A stretch of 25,063 nt of DNA from DATFQI01 sp035264365 (GTDB lineage: Bacteria; Actinomycetota; Thermoleophilia; Solirubrobacterales; Solirubrobacteraceae). Within the stretch, counting starts at the first letter, position 1; each line of letters begins with the position of its first letter. Location: assembly GCA_035264365.1 (NCBI GenBank), contig DATFQI010000263.1:1-25063 (forward strand), written 5' to 3'. The notes under the pieces are model-generated. The model made no database searches. It saw nothing but the letters and a program-made list of their open reading frames with translations, and was not told the origin of the DNA. The translations under genes and the position numbers were made by a program. Below, one piece after another: positions 14,303 to 22,413 of the stretch.

Positions 14303-15068
14303 CCCCGCGGCCACCGCGGTCGTGACCGGCGCGTCGTCGGGCATCGGCAGCGAGTTCGCGCGCCTGCTGGCCGGCGAGGGCTACAACGTCACGCTCGTCG
14401 CCCGGCGCGAGGAGCGCCTGCGCGAGCTGGCCGGCGAGCTGGAGCAGCAGCACGGCGTGCGCGCCGAGGTCGCGCAGCACGACCTCACCGACCCCGAACA
14501 GCGCGCCGCGCTCGCGGGCGGCCTGGCGCTGCGCGTCGACGTGCTCGTCAACAACGCGGGCTTCGCGACCGGCGGGCCGTTCCAGGAGTCGCCACTGCAG
14601 GACGAGCTCGACCAGGTCCGGCTGCTGTGCGAGACGCCGGTGGACCTGCTGCGCCGCTTTCTGCCCGGGATGGTCGAGCGCCGCTCGGGCGCCGTGATCA
14701 ACGTGACGTCGACCGCGGGCATGCAGCCGCTCCCGAACTCGGCCGGCTACGCGGCCGCCAAGGCGCACCTGCTGTCGCTCTCGGAGGCCGTGCACGCCGA
14801 GGTCCGCCGCCATCACGTGCACGTGACCGCGCTGTGCCCGCCGCCCGTGCGGACGGAGCTGTTCGAGAAGGAGGAGCATCCCGTCGAGCGCGTGCCGCGG
14901 ATCGCCTGGCTGGATCCCGACGAGGTGGCGCGCGCGGGCTGGGAGGGCGCGAAGGCCAACAAGCGCGTCGTCGTGCCGGGCGCGGTGGCGCGCGTGACCT
15001 CGCCGATCGCGCGGCTGGCGCCGCGCGCGATCCAGCTGCGCCTGATCGAGCGGGCGTTCCGCTCGTGA
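14283..15068 (+). CDS. Short-chain dehydrogenase/reductase
   Basis: This 261-residue classical SDR has the cofactor motif TGASSGIG (15-22), ARREERL after the second strand (suggesting NADP preference), NNAG (90-93), and the catalytic Ser143, Tyr156 and Lys160 in VTSTAG and GYAAAK. The CPPPVRTELF segment is the usual post-catalytic loop. The C-terminal region (ARVTSPIARLAPRAIQLRLI) is amphipathic and may touch membrane, as in DltE-like (COG0300) SDRs. The substrate is unknown. The ATG at 14283 lies within the end of the SRPBCC gene, and the stop overlaps the next GTG as GTGA. Confidence 0.93.
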   Translation: MAFPQPDPAATAVVTGASSGIGSEFARLLAGEGYNVTLVARREERLRELAGELEQQHGVRAEVAQHDLTDPEQRAALAGGLALRVDVLVNNAGFATGGPFQESPLQDELDQVRLLCETPVDLLRRFLPGMVERRSGAVINVTSTAGMQPLPNSAGYAAAKAHLLSLSEAVHAEVRRHHVHVTALCPPPVRTELFEKEEHPVERVPRIAWLDPDEVARAGWEGAKANKRVVVPGAVARVTSPIARLAPRAIQLRLIERAFRS

Positions 15069-16585
15069 GCCCGCCGGCCCTCGTCGTCGGCGCCGGGCCC
15101 AACGGCCTCGCCGCGGCGATCGCCCTCGCCGAGGCCGGGCGGGACGTGACCGTGCTCGAGGCGGCGGAGCGCGCCGGCGGCGCGGTCGCCACCGAGGAGC
15201 TCACGCTCCCCGGCTTCCTCCACGACCGCTTCTCGGCCGTCTACCCAGCCACCGTGGCGTCGCCGGTGTTCGCGCGCATGCCGCTCGAGCGCCACGGCCT
15301 GCGCTGGATCCACCCGCGGCGCTGCTACGCGCACCCTCTTCCCGACGGGCGCGCCGCTGCGCTCTCGGCTGACATCGACGAGACTGCCGCCACGCTCGAC
15401 GCCCTGCACCCCGGCGACGGCGAGGCGTGGCGGGCGTTCGCGACGCCATACGTGAAGCACTTCGCGGCCTGGCGGGACACGATGCTGCGTGGCTTCCCAC
15501 CCGTCCGCGGGCCCGCCCGGCTGCTCGCCGCGCAGGGGCTCGGCGGCCTGCTGGACTTCGCCAAGCTGCTGCTGATGCCGGCGCACGCGCTCGCCGCCCG
15601 GCTGTTCGCCGACGGCGGCGCGCGCGCGTGGCTCTACGGCTCGGCGATGCACGGCGACGCGCCGCCCCTGAGCGCGGGCAGCGGGATCGCCGCCGCGCAC
15701 CTGAACGTGATGGGCCACGCGGTGGGCTGGCCGAGCCCCGAGGGCGGGGCGGGACGGATCGCGGACGCGCTCGTCGGCTACCTGGAGTCGCTCGGCGGCC
15801 GCGTGCGGACCGGCGCCCGCGTGGGGCGGATCGCCGTCGAGCGCGGCCGCGCCGTCGGCGTCGAGCTGACCGGCGGCGAGCGCGTGGGCGGCTCGCTGAT
15901 CGTCGCCGACGTGACGCCCGGCGCGCTGCTGCGGCTCACGGGCGACGCGCTCGACGGCCGCTACGGATCGGCGCTGCGCGCGTGGCGCCTCGGGCCGGCG
16001 ACGCTGAAGGTCGACTGGGCGCTCGACGGCCCGATCCCCTGGACCGCGCCCGAGGCGCGCGAGGCCGGCACGGTGCACGTCGGCGGCAGCGAGCCGGAGG
16101 TGCTCGAGGCGCTCCAGCCGGTCGGGGCGCGCCTGCACGAGCGGCCGTTCATGCTGCTCGGCCAGCAGTCGCTCGCCGACCCCACGCGCGCGCCGGCGGG
16201 CAAGCACACGGCCTGGGCGTACACGCACGGCCCGCAGGAGGCCGACTGGGCAGGTGAGACGGACCGCCAGGTCGAGCGCATGGAGGTGCAGGTCGAGCGC
16301 TTCGCGCCCGGCTTCCGCGACCGGATCCTCGCCCGCCACGTCCAGGGCCCGGCCGACCTCGAGCGTGGCGACCCGAACCTCGAGGGCGGCGACGTCGGCG
16401 CCGGCTCCTACGCGCTCGACCAGGTCGTCTTCCGGCCCGTCGCGAGCCTGGATCCCTACCGGACGCCGGTGCGCGGGCTGTTCCTCGGCAGCGCCTCGAC
16501 GTTCCCCGGGGGTGCGGTGCACGGCGTCTGCGGCGACGCCGCCGCGCGGCACGCGCTGGCCGAGGCGCGCGTACGGCGCTTCTGA
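15065..16585 (+). CDS. CrtI-like NAD(P)/FAD-dependent oxidoreductase (phytoene desaturase-related)
   Basis: This 506-residue protein begins with an FAD-binding motif PALVVGAGPNGLAAAIALAEAG (glycines 9-14), followed by VTVLEAAERAGGAVATEEL, as in CrtI-like and amine-oxidase-like flavoproteins. A C-terminal GLFLGSASTFPGGAVHGVCGDAAARHALAE matches the family's flavin-closing motif. Family members desaturate or isomerise carotenoids, retinoids or related lipids. No carotenoid synthase or prenyltransferase is present nearby, so the substrate is open. The GTG at 15065 overlaps the SDR stop (GTGA). It is the last gene of the five-gene unit; lpdA begins 26 bases downstream with its own likely promoter. 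Confidence 0.9.
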   Translation: MSPPALVVGAGPNGLAAAIALAEAGRDVTVLEAAERAGGAVATEELTLPGFLHDRFSAVYPATVASPVFARMPLERHGLRWIHPRRCYAHPLPDGRAAALSADIDETAATLDALHPGDGEAWRAFATPYVKHFAAWRDTMLRGFPPVRGPARLLAAQGLGGLLDFAKLLLMPAHALAARLFADGGARAWLYGSAMHGDAPPLSAGSGIAAAHLNVMGHAVGWPSPEGGAGRIADALVGYLESLGGRVRTGARVGRIAVERGRAVGVELTGGERVGGSLIVADVTPGALLRLTGDALDGRYGSALRAWRLGPATLKVDWALDGPIPWTAPEAREAGTVHVGGSEPEVLEALQPVGARLHERPFMLLGQQSLADPTRAPAGKHTAWAYTHGPQEADWAGETDRQVERMEVQVERFAPGFRDRILARHVQGPADLERGDPNLEGGDVGAGSYALDQVVFRPVASLDPYRTPVRGLFLGSASTFPGGAVHGVCGDAAARHALAEARVRRF

Positions 16586-16595
16586 GTGCGTGTAC

Positions 16596-16601
16596 TAGGC
16601 T
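16596..16601 (+). promoter_or_regulatory. -10-like TAGGCT before lpdA
   Basis: TANNNT hexamer ending 10 bases before the lpdA ATG, in a 26-base gap with no Shine-Dalgarno. The transcript would start within about 3-5 bases of the start codon. No clear -35 is visible. Confidence 0.35.
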
Positions 16602-16611
16602 CGACGGCCAA

Positions 16612-17985
<1,374 letters not shown>

Positions 17986-17989
17986 CGCC

Positions 17990-18559
17990 GTGCCCCAGTC
18001 TCGCTTCTACTACGACCTCGCCTCGCCCGACGCGTACCTCGCCGCCGAGCGTGTGATGCAGGTGCTGCCGGAGGTACCGGAGTGGATCCCGGTGCGGCTG
18101 GGCGGGCTCGCGGCGGGCGGGGTCGGGACGTTCCGCTGCGCCGAGGAGGAGCTGATCTACCGCGAGGACGTCGAGGCCCGCGCGCGCCGCTACGAGCTGC
18201 AGGCGATCCGCTGGCCGGATCCCTTCCCGGCCGACACGGAGTGGGCGCTGCTGGCCGCGACCTACGCCAAGCAGATCGGCCGCGGCGTGGCGTTCTCGCT
18301 CGCGGCCTTCCGGCAGGCGTTCGCCGGCGGGCGCGACCTCTCCGAGCGCGACAGCGTGCTGATCGCTGCCGCGGCGTGCGAGATGCACCCGGCCGCGCTG
18401 ATCAAGGGCGCCGAGCTGGGCTCGATCGCCAACCGTCTCTCGGCCGCCACCGCGGAGGCCGCCGCGGCCGGGGTGCTCGACGTCCCGGCGATCGTCATCG
18501 ACGGCCGCGTCTTCCACGGCGACCGCGAGCTCGAGAAGGCCGCGGCGGTCCGCGCGTGA
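17990..18559 (+). CDS. DsbA-family / 2-hydroxychromene-2-carboxylate isomerase-like protein
   Basis: This 189-residue thioredoxin-fold protein starts RFYYDLASPDAYLAAERV. The active-site position has Ser12-Pro13 rather than CxxC, as in HCCA-isomerase/kappa-GST relatives of DsbA. A central helical insert (YELQAIRWPDPFP, YAKQIGRGVAFSLAAFRQAF) precedes the C-terminal VLDVPAIVIDGRVFHGDRELEKA, matching the cis-Pro strand and final helix of the fold. It is probably a cytosolic GSH- or thiol-dependent isomerase or a related binding protein, not an oxidase. The GTG at 17990 follows the lpdA stop by four bases; its TGA overlaps the next GTG. Confidence 0.85.
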   Translation: MPQSRFYYDLASPDAYLAAERVMQVLPEVPEWIPVRLGGLAAGGVGTFRCAEEELIYREDVEARARRYELQAIRWPDPFPADTEWALLAATYAKQIGRGVAFSLAAFRQAFAGGRDLSERDSVLIAAAACEMHPAALIKGAELGSIANRLSAATAEAAAAGVLDVPAIVIDGRVFHGDRELEKAAAVRA

Positions 18560-18801
18560 AGGCCAACCGCGAGTACGAGCTGAGCGTCCACAAGGCCGGC
18601 CGCGGCCCGGCGCTGCTGCGGGGCCCCGGGCAGACCGACCACGTCGAGGTGATCGAGATCGCCACGGGCGAGATCGCGCTGTTCTGGGACACCGAGCCCT
18701 CGACGACCGGGCGGCTGGCGCGGGCGCTGCGGGCGGACCTGGCGTCGCTGGAGTCGGCGGCGTTTCTGGCCAAGTGGCGGCGGTGGCAGACGTTCTCGTA
18801 G
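18556..18801 (+). CDS. Small hypothetical protein (81 residues)
   Basis: This 81-residue protein starts MKANREYELSVHKAGRGP and contains VEVIEIATGEIALFWDTEP, then an Arg-rich helix RLARALRADLASLESAAFLAKWRRW. I do not recognise a family. It has no signal peptide or membrane segment and looks like a small alpha/beta protein. The GTG at 18556 overlaps the stop of the DsbA-like gene (GTGA), which is strong evidence for real, coupled translation. It may act with the DsbA-like protein. Confidence 0.7.
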   Translation: MKANREYELSVHKAGRGPALLRGPGQTDHVEVIEIATGEIALFWDTEPSTTGRLARALRADLASLESAAFLAKWRRWQTFS

Positions 18802-19034
18802 GGCCTCTGCCTGGCGCCGTGCGCGTCTGCGGTGGCTCGCGGCGTTTGAACGGCGGGCACTGAGGGAGGGGGAGTGGCCGGTCCGGCGCTCGAACCGGGA
18901 GTTGTTCGGCCTGAGGCCGATTAACTGCGGACTCGACGCCGCGGGCCGCACCCTCGCTCCCCTACCGCAGCCGCAGTTGACTTTCGCCTGAGCGGCGGCA
19001 TTGGACCAAAGAACGGCGCGCGCCCGCCGATTAC
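18802..19034 (+). promoter_or_regulatory. Intergenic regulatory region before the HEAT-GT2 unit, with two inverted repeats
   Basis: This is the largest gap in the window. It holds a hairpin TCGGCC-TGA-GGCCGA (18906-18920), and a 10-base inverted repeat with one mismatch, TTAACTGCGG (18921-18930) and CCGCAGTTGA (18971-18980), arms separated by 40 bases. The right arm overlaps TTGACT (18977-18982), a good -35 candidate, but the matching -10 is poor (ATTGGA-like near 19000). The repeat could be an operator for a repressor or activator. Confidence 0.4.
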
Positions 19035-19949
19035 GTGGGCGTGGACCTGTTCCAAGCCTTTGCCCTGCTCTTCGCGGGCTCCGTCGCGCTGCTGGCGGGG
19101 CTCGCGCTGCTCGTGGTCAGCCGCAAGGCGCTCCGCGACCGGCGCGAGTCCAAGTCGGCGCGCCGGCGGCGCCATTACCGCAGGGCGCTCGCGACCGGGG
19201 ACCCGCTGCGCCTGCGGCGCGTGCTCGGCACCGTTCGCGACCGGGAGCAGCAGGTCGACCTGGCCTTCGTCCTGCAGGACGACTCGGCCCCTCGGCCGCC
19301 CGTCGAGGTGCTCGACCGCGAGGGCCGCCGCTCGGGGCTCACGGTCCGCCTCCAGGAGCAGCTGCGCGCCCGCAACGGGCCGGCGCGCGGCCGCGCCGTG
19401 CTGATCCTCGCCCACCTGCGACTGCCGGAGGGCGTGACCCGGCTCGAGCCGATGCTCGACGACGAGGACCCCGACGTGCGGCTGGTGGCCGTCGCCGGGC
19501 TGCCGCTGGCGGAGGATCCCGACGCGGTCCCCGCGCTCGTGCGCGCGCTCGGACACGCCGGCGACCCGCGCGCGGAGCCGGCGATGATCGACCTGCTGCA
19601 GCGCGGCAGCCTCGAGGAGCGGATCTCGGCGGCGCGCGCCCTCGGCGCCGTCGGCGGCCGCCGCGCACGGCCGGAGCTCGAGCGCGCGCTCGCCGACGAG
19701 GCCTGGCCGCTGCGCGCCCAGGCCGCCAAGGCGCTCGGCTCGATCGGCATCAAGAAGGCCGTGCCGGCGCTCGAGGCCGTCCTCGACGACCCGGCCTGGT
19801 GGGTCCGGGCCAACGCCGCGGCCGGGCTGCGCGCGCTCGGCGCGCCTGGCCACAAGGCGCTCGAGCGGGCGCTGGACCACCCCGACCGCTATGCCCGCGA
19901 CCGGGCGCGCGAGGCACTCGCGATGGACCGCGTGGGGGTCGGCGCCTGA
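19035..19949 (+). CDS. Membrane-anchored HEAT-repeat protein
   Basis: This 304-residue protein begins with a single transmembrane helix (residues about 8-28, LFQAFALLFAGSVALLAGLA), followed by a basic stretch (RRESKSARRRRHYRR). From about residue 120 it is a series of HEAT/PBS-lyase-like repeats: PDVRLVAVAGLPLAEDPDAV, ERISAARALGAVGGRRA, WPLRAQAAKALGSIGIKKA, WWVRANAAAGLRALG and YARDRAREALAM. Such repeats form protein-binding solenoids, here probably on the cytosolic side. The start is the GTG at 19035; a second in-frame GTG two codons later is possible. Its stop overlaps the GT2 ATG (TGATG), so it is likely a scaffold or regulator of that membrane synthase. Confidence 0.85.
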   Translation: MGVDLFQAFALLFAGSVALLAGLALLVVSRKALRDRRESKSARRRRHYRRALATGDPLRLRRVLGTVRDREQQVDLAFVLQDDSAPRPPVEVLDREGRRSGLTVRLQEQLRARNGPARGRAVLILAHLRLPEGVTRLEPMLDDEDPDVRLVAVAGLPLAEDPDAVPALVRALGHAGDPRAEPAMIDLLQRGSLEERISAARALGAVGGRRARPELERALADEAWPLRAQAAKALGSIGIKKAVPALEAVLDDPAWWVRANAAAGLRALGAPGHKALERALDHPDRYARDRAREALAMDRVGVGA

Positions 19950-21388
19950 TGGACGTGCTGCAGACGGCCTTCGACACGACGTTCGTCGGCTACTTCATGG
20001 CGCTCAACCTCGCCTACACGGCGCTGCTGCTGCTCGGCTCGCGGCAGGTCTCCGAGTGGGTGCGACGGCGGCCGCTGCGCGACTTCCGCGGCGTGAGCGA
20101 CTCGCCGCTCTCGCTGCCCGTGACGATCCTCGCGCCTGCCTTCAACGAGGAGCCGGTGATCGTGCCCTCGATCCGCTCGCTGTTGGCGTCGCACTACCGA
20201 GAGCTGCAGGTGATGGTCATCAACGACGGCTCCACCGACGGCACGCTCGCGGCGCTCAAGGAGGCCTTCGAGCTCGTCGAGGTCGAGCGTGTCCCGCGCG
20301 CGAACCTGCCCTCGGCTCCGGTGCGCGCGGTCTACGCGAGCCCGCTCGACGACCGCCTGCTCGTGATCGACAAGGACAACGGCGGCAAGGCCGACTCGCT
20401 CAACTGCGGCATCCGCTACGCGGCCTACCCGCTGTTCTGCGCGATCGACTCCGACACGATGCTCGACGCCGCCGCGCTGGCGCGGCTCGTGTGGTCCTTC
20501 CAGGCCGAGCCGGAGACCGTCGCCACCGGCGGGATCGTGCGGATCATCAACGGCTCGCTGCTCGAGGACGGCAAGATCCGCTCGGTCCGGACGCCGGAGA
20601 AGACCCTCGTCAACGTCCAGATCGTCGAGTACCTGCGCGCGTTCCTGGCCGGCCGCGCGGGCTGGTCGCGGGTCAACATGCTGCTGATCATCTCCGGCGC
20701 GTTCGGGCTCTTCCGGCGCGAGACGGTCGTCGAGGCCGGCGGCTACGACACGACGACGGTCGGCGAGGACGCCGAGCTCGTCGTGCGGCTGCACCGCCAC
20801 TGCCGCGACCAGAAGCGCCGCTACAAGATCACCTTCGTCGCCGACCCGATCTGCTGGACGGAGGCGCCGGCCGAGCGCGGGGCGCTCAGGCGCCAGCGCG
20901 ATCGCTGGCAGCGCGGCCTGCTCGAGACGCTCTGGCGCCACCGGAAGATGTTCGCCAACCCGCGCTACGGCGGGATCGGGCTGATCGCGATGCCGTTCTT
21001 CCTGTTCTTCGAGGCGCTCGGCCCCGTCGTCGAGATCTCCGGGCTCGCCTACTGCGTGATCGGGCTGCTGCTCGGCTGGGTCAACCCACCGTTCGCCGCG
21101 GTGCTGTTCGGGCTCGCGTTCACGTACGGGCTCGTGCTGTCCTTCGGCGCGCTGCTGATCGAGGGCCGCGCGTTCGCGCGCTACCCGGGCTGGCGGGACC
21201 TCCGGCGGCTGATGGTCGCGGCCGTGGTGGAGAACTTCGGCTACCGCCAGTGGCTGGCGATCGTGCGCACGAAGGCGCTGTGGACCGTGCTGCGCCCGGA
21301 CACCGGCTGGGGCGAGATGACGCGCGTGGGCTTCAGCGAGCCCGTCCCGGCGGTTGCGCCGGGAATCAGTTCCGCGACCGACGGGTAG
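19949..21388 (+). CDS. Processive GT2 membrane glycosyltransferase
   Basis: This 479-residue protein is a processive family 2 glycosyltransferase like PgaC, hyaluronan or cellulose synthases. One transmembrane helix (residues about 12-30) precedes the GT-A domain with ILAPAFNEEPVI, INDGSTDGT, the nucleotide-binding DSD (167-169), the GED acceptor motif (272-274) and QRDRW (316-320), the QxxRW polymer-binding motif of processive enzymes. Three or so hydrophobic helices follow between residues 343 and 405, and the C-terminal tail is cytosolic. It would extend a beta-linked polysaccharide from a UDP-sugar while exporting it, but no pgaB-like deacetylase or c-di-GMP PilZ domain is visible. It is translationally coupled to the HEAT-repeat gene. 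Confidence 0.92.
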   Translation: MDVLQTAFDTTFVGYFMALNLAYTALLLLGSRQVSEWVRRRPLRDFRGVSDSPLSLPVTILAPAFNEEPVIVPSIRSLLASHYRELQVMVINDGSTDGTLAALKEAFELVEVERVPRANLPSAPVRAVYASPLDDRLLVIDKDNGGKADSLNCGIRYAAYPLFCAIDSDTMLDAAALARLVWSFQAEPETVATGGIVRIINGSLLEDGKIRSVRTPEKTLVNVQIVEYLRAFLAGRAGWSRVNMLLIISGAFGLFRRETVVEAGGYDTTTVGEDAELVVRLHRHCRDQKRRYKITFVADPICWTEAPAERGALRRQRDRWQRGLLETLWRHRKMFANPRYGGIGLIAMPFFLFFEALGPVVEISGLAYCVIGLLLGWVNPPFAAVLFGLAFTYGLVLSFGALLIEGRAFARYPGWRDLRRLMVAAVVENFGYRQWLAIVRTKALWTVLRPDTGWGEMTRVGFSEPVPAVAPGISSATDG

Positions 21389-21423
21389 GACCCCTCCCGC
21401 CACGACCTAAAGCGGGGGTAAGC

Positions 21424-22326
21424 ATGGGCATCAAGACGCCGCAGGAGACGACTGCGGCAGCCGTCGAGGCCGGTACCACCAAGGCCAATCTCAGCTGGGA
21501 CAAGGCGCTCGTCGGAGGCTTCCTGGCCGGCGCCTACATCGCGTTCGGCGGCCTCGTCGCGATCGCGGTCAGCTCGGGGCTGAAGCCCGAGATCTGGGGC
21601 ACCTTGCCCACGCTCTTCGCCGGAGCCGTGTTCGCCCTCGGCCTGGTGCTCGTCGTGCTGGCGGGCTCCGAGCTGCTGACGGGCAACATGGCGCTCGTCC
21701 CGGTGGCGATGCTGCGCGGCCGCGTCGGCTTCAAGGCGCTCGGCATGAACTTCACGATCGTGACGATCGGCAACCTGATCGGCTCGCTGTTCGTGGCCTA
21801 CTTCCTCGCGGTCAAGACCGGCGTGATCGGCATGAACGGTGCCGACCCGGCGACGCCCGGCGGCATGACGTTCGAGCGGCTGAAGGCGATCGCGGTGCTC
21901 AAGGGCGACACCGAGGGCGCGGACCAGATCTTCCTGCGCGCGCTCGGCTGCAACTGGCTCGTCTGCCTCGCGGTCTGGGTCGCCATGACCGCCGAGGACA
22001 CCGGCGGCAAGATCCTCGGGATCTTCTTCCCGATCATGGCGTTCGTCGCGATCGGCTTCGACCACGTCGTGGCGAACATGTTCTTCCTGCCCGCGGCGAT
22101 CTTCGCCGAGGTCCCGGGAATCACGTGGGGCGACGCGCTCAACAACTGGATCTGGGCCTTCCTCGGCAACTTCGCCGGAGCGGCGATCTTCGTCTCGACG
22201 GCCTACTGGTACCTGTACCTGCGAGGGACGCCGGACGAAGTCGGCCCGACCGGCGCGGAGCCTGAGACCGCGCAGGCCGGCAACGGGCGCACCACGACGG
22301 GCCGCGAGCCCGTCAGCACGAGCTAG
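21424..22326 (+). CDS. Formate/nitrite transporter (FNT) family channel
   Basis: This 300-residue protein is a FocA/NirC-type pentameric channel for small monovalent anions such as formate, nitrite or hydrosulfide. Six transmembrane helices are evident. The hallmark segments AGSELLTGNMALVP, NFTIVTIGNLIGSL, ALGCNWLVCLAVW and IGFDHVVANMFFLPAAI are present, including the conserved pore histidine (His214). A Pro/Thr/Glu-rich hydrophilic tail follows the last helix. The ATG at 21424 has GGGGG about six bases upstream. No formate, nitrite or sulfide enzyme gene is nearby, so substrate is uncertain. It is 35 bases from the GT2 stop, so could be co-transcribed, and is followed by a strong hairpin. 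Confidence 0.93.
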   Translation: MGIKTPQETTAAAVEAGTTKANLSWDKALVGGFLAGAYIAFGGLVAIAVSSGLKPEIWGTLPTLFAGAVFALGLVLVVLAGSELLTGNMALVPVAMLRGRVGFKALGMNFTIVTIGNLIGSLFVAYFLAVKTGVIGMNGADPATPGGMTFERLKAIAVLKGDTEGADQIFLRALGCNWLVCLAVWVAMTAEDTGGKILGIFFPIMAFVAIGFDHVVANMFFLPAAIFAEVPGITWGDALNNWIWAFLGNFAGAAIFVSTAYWYLYLRGTPDEVGPTGAEPETAQAGNGRTTTGREPVSTS

Positions 22327-22340
22327 CCAACGTCCCGCGC

Positions 22341-22374
22341 GGCGCCGGCCCCCGCCGTCCGGGGGGCCGACGCC
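22341..22374 (+). terminator. Strong GC hairpin after the FNT gene, probable terminator
   Basis: GGCG, then CGGCCCCC (22346-22353), an 8-base loop, GGGGGCCG (22362-22369), then CGCC: a 4-bp plus 8-bp stem with one 1x1 mismatch. It starts 15 bases after the FNT stop. There is no T-run, as is common for high-GC actinobacterial terminators. Confidence 0.5.
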
Positions 22375-22396
22375 GACGGAACTGCTCAGAACCTCG

Positions 22397-22402
22397 TACC
22401 GT
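22397..22402 (+). promoter_or_regulatory. -10-like TACCGT before the PAS kinase operon
   Basis: TANNNT hexamer ending 11 bases before the kinase ATG; no Shine-Dalgarno is seen, so the transcript is probably nearly leaderless. It lies just past the FNT hairpin. Confidence 0.35.
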
Positions 22403-22413
22403 TCCCCGCTCCG

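Noticed and set aside
14813..16552. Minus-strand 579-codon frame over the CrtI-like gene
   Set aside because: Shadow frame with biased composition; the plus-strand protein has both flavin signatures.
18884..18900. Possible tRNA T-arm on the minus strand (GGTTCGAGC)
   Set aside because: The T-stem pairing fails at position 61 and no acceptor, D-arm or anticodon stem fits around it.
19889..21403. Minus-strand 504-codon frame over the GT2 gene
   Set aside because: Shadow; the plus strand has DSD, GED and QRDRW.
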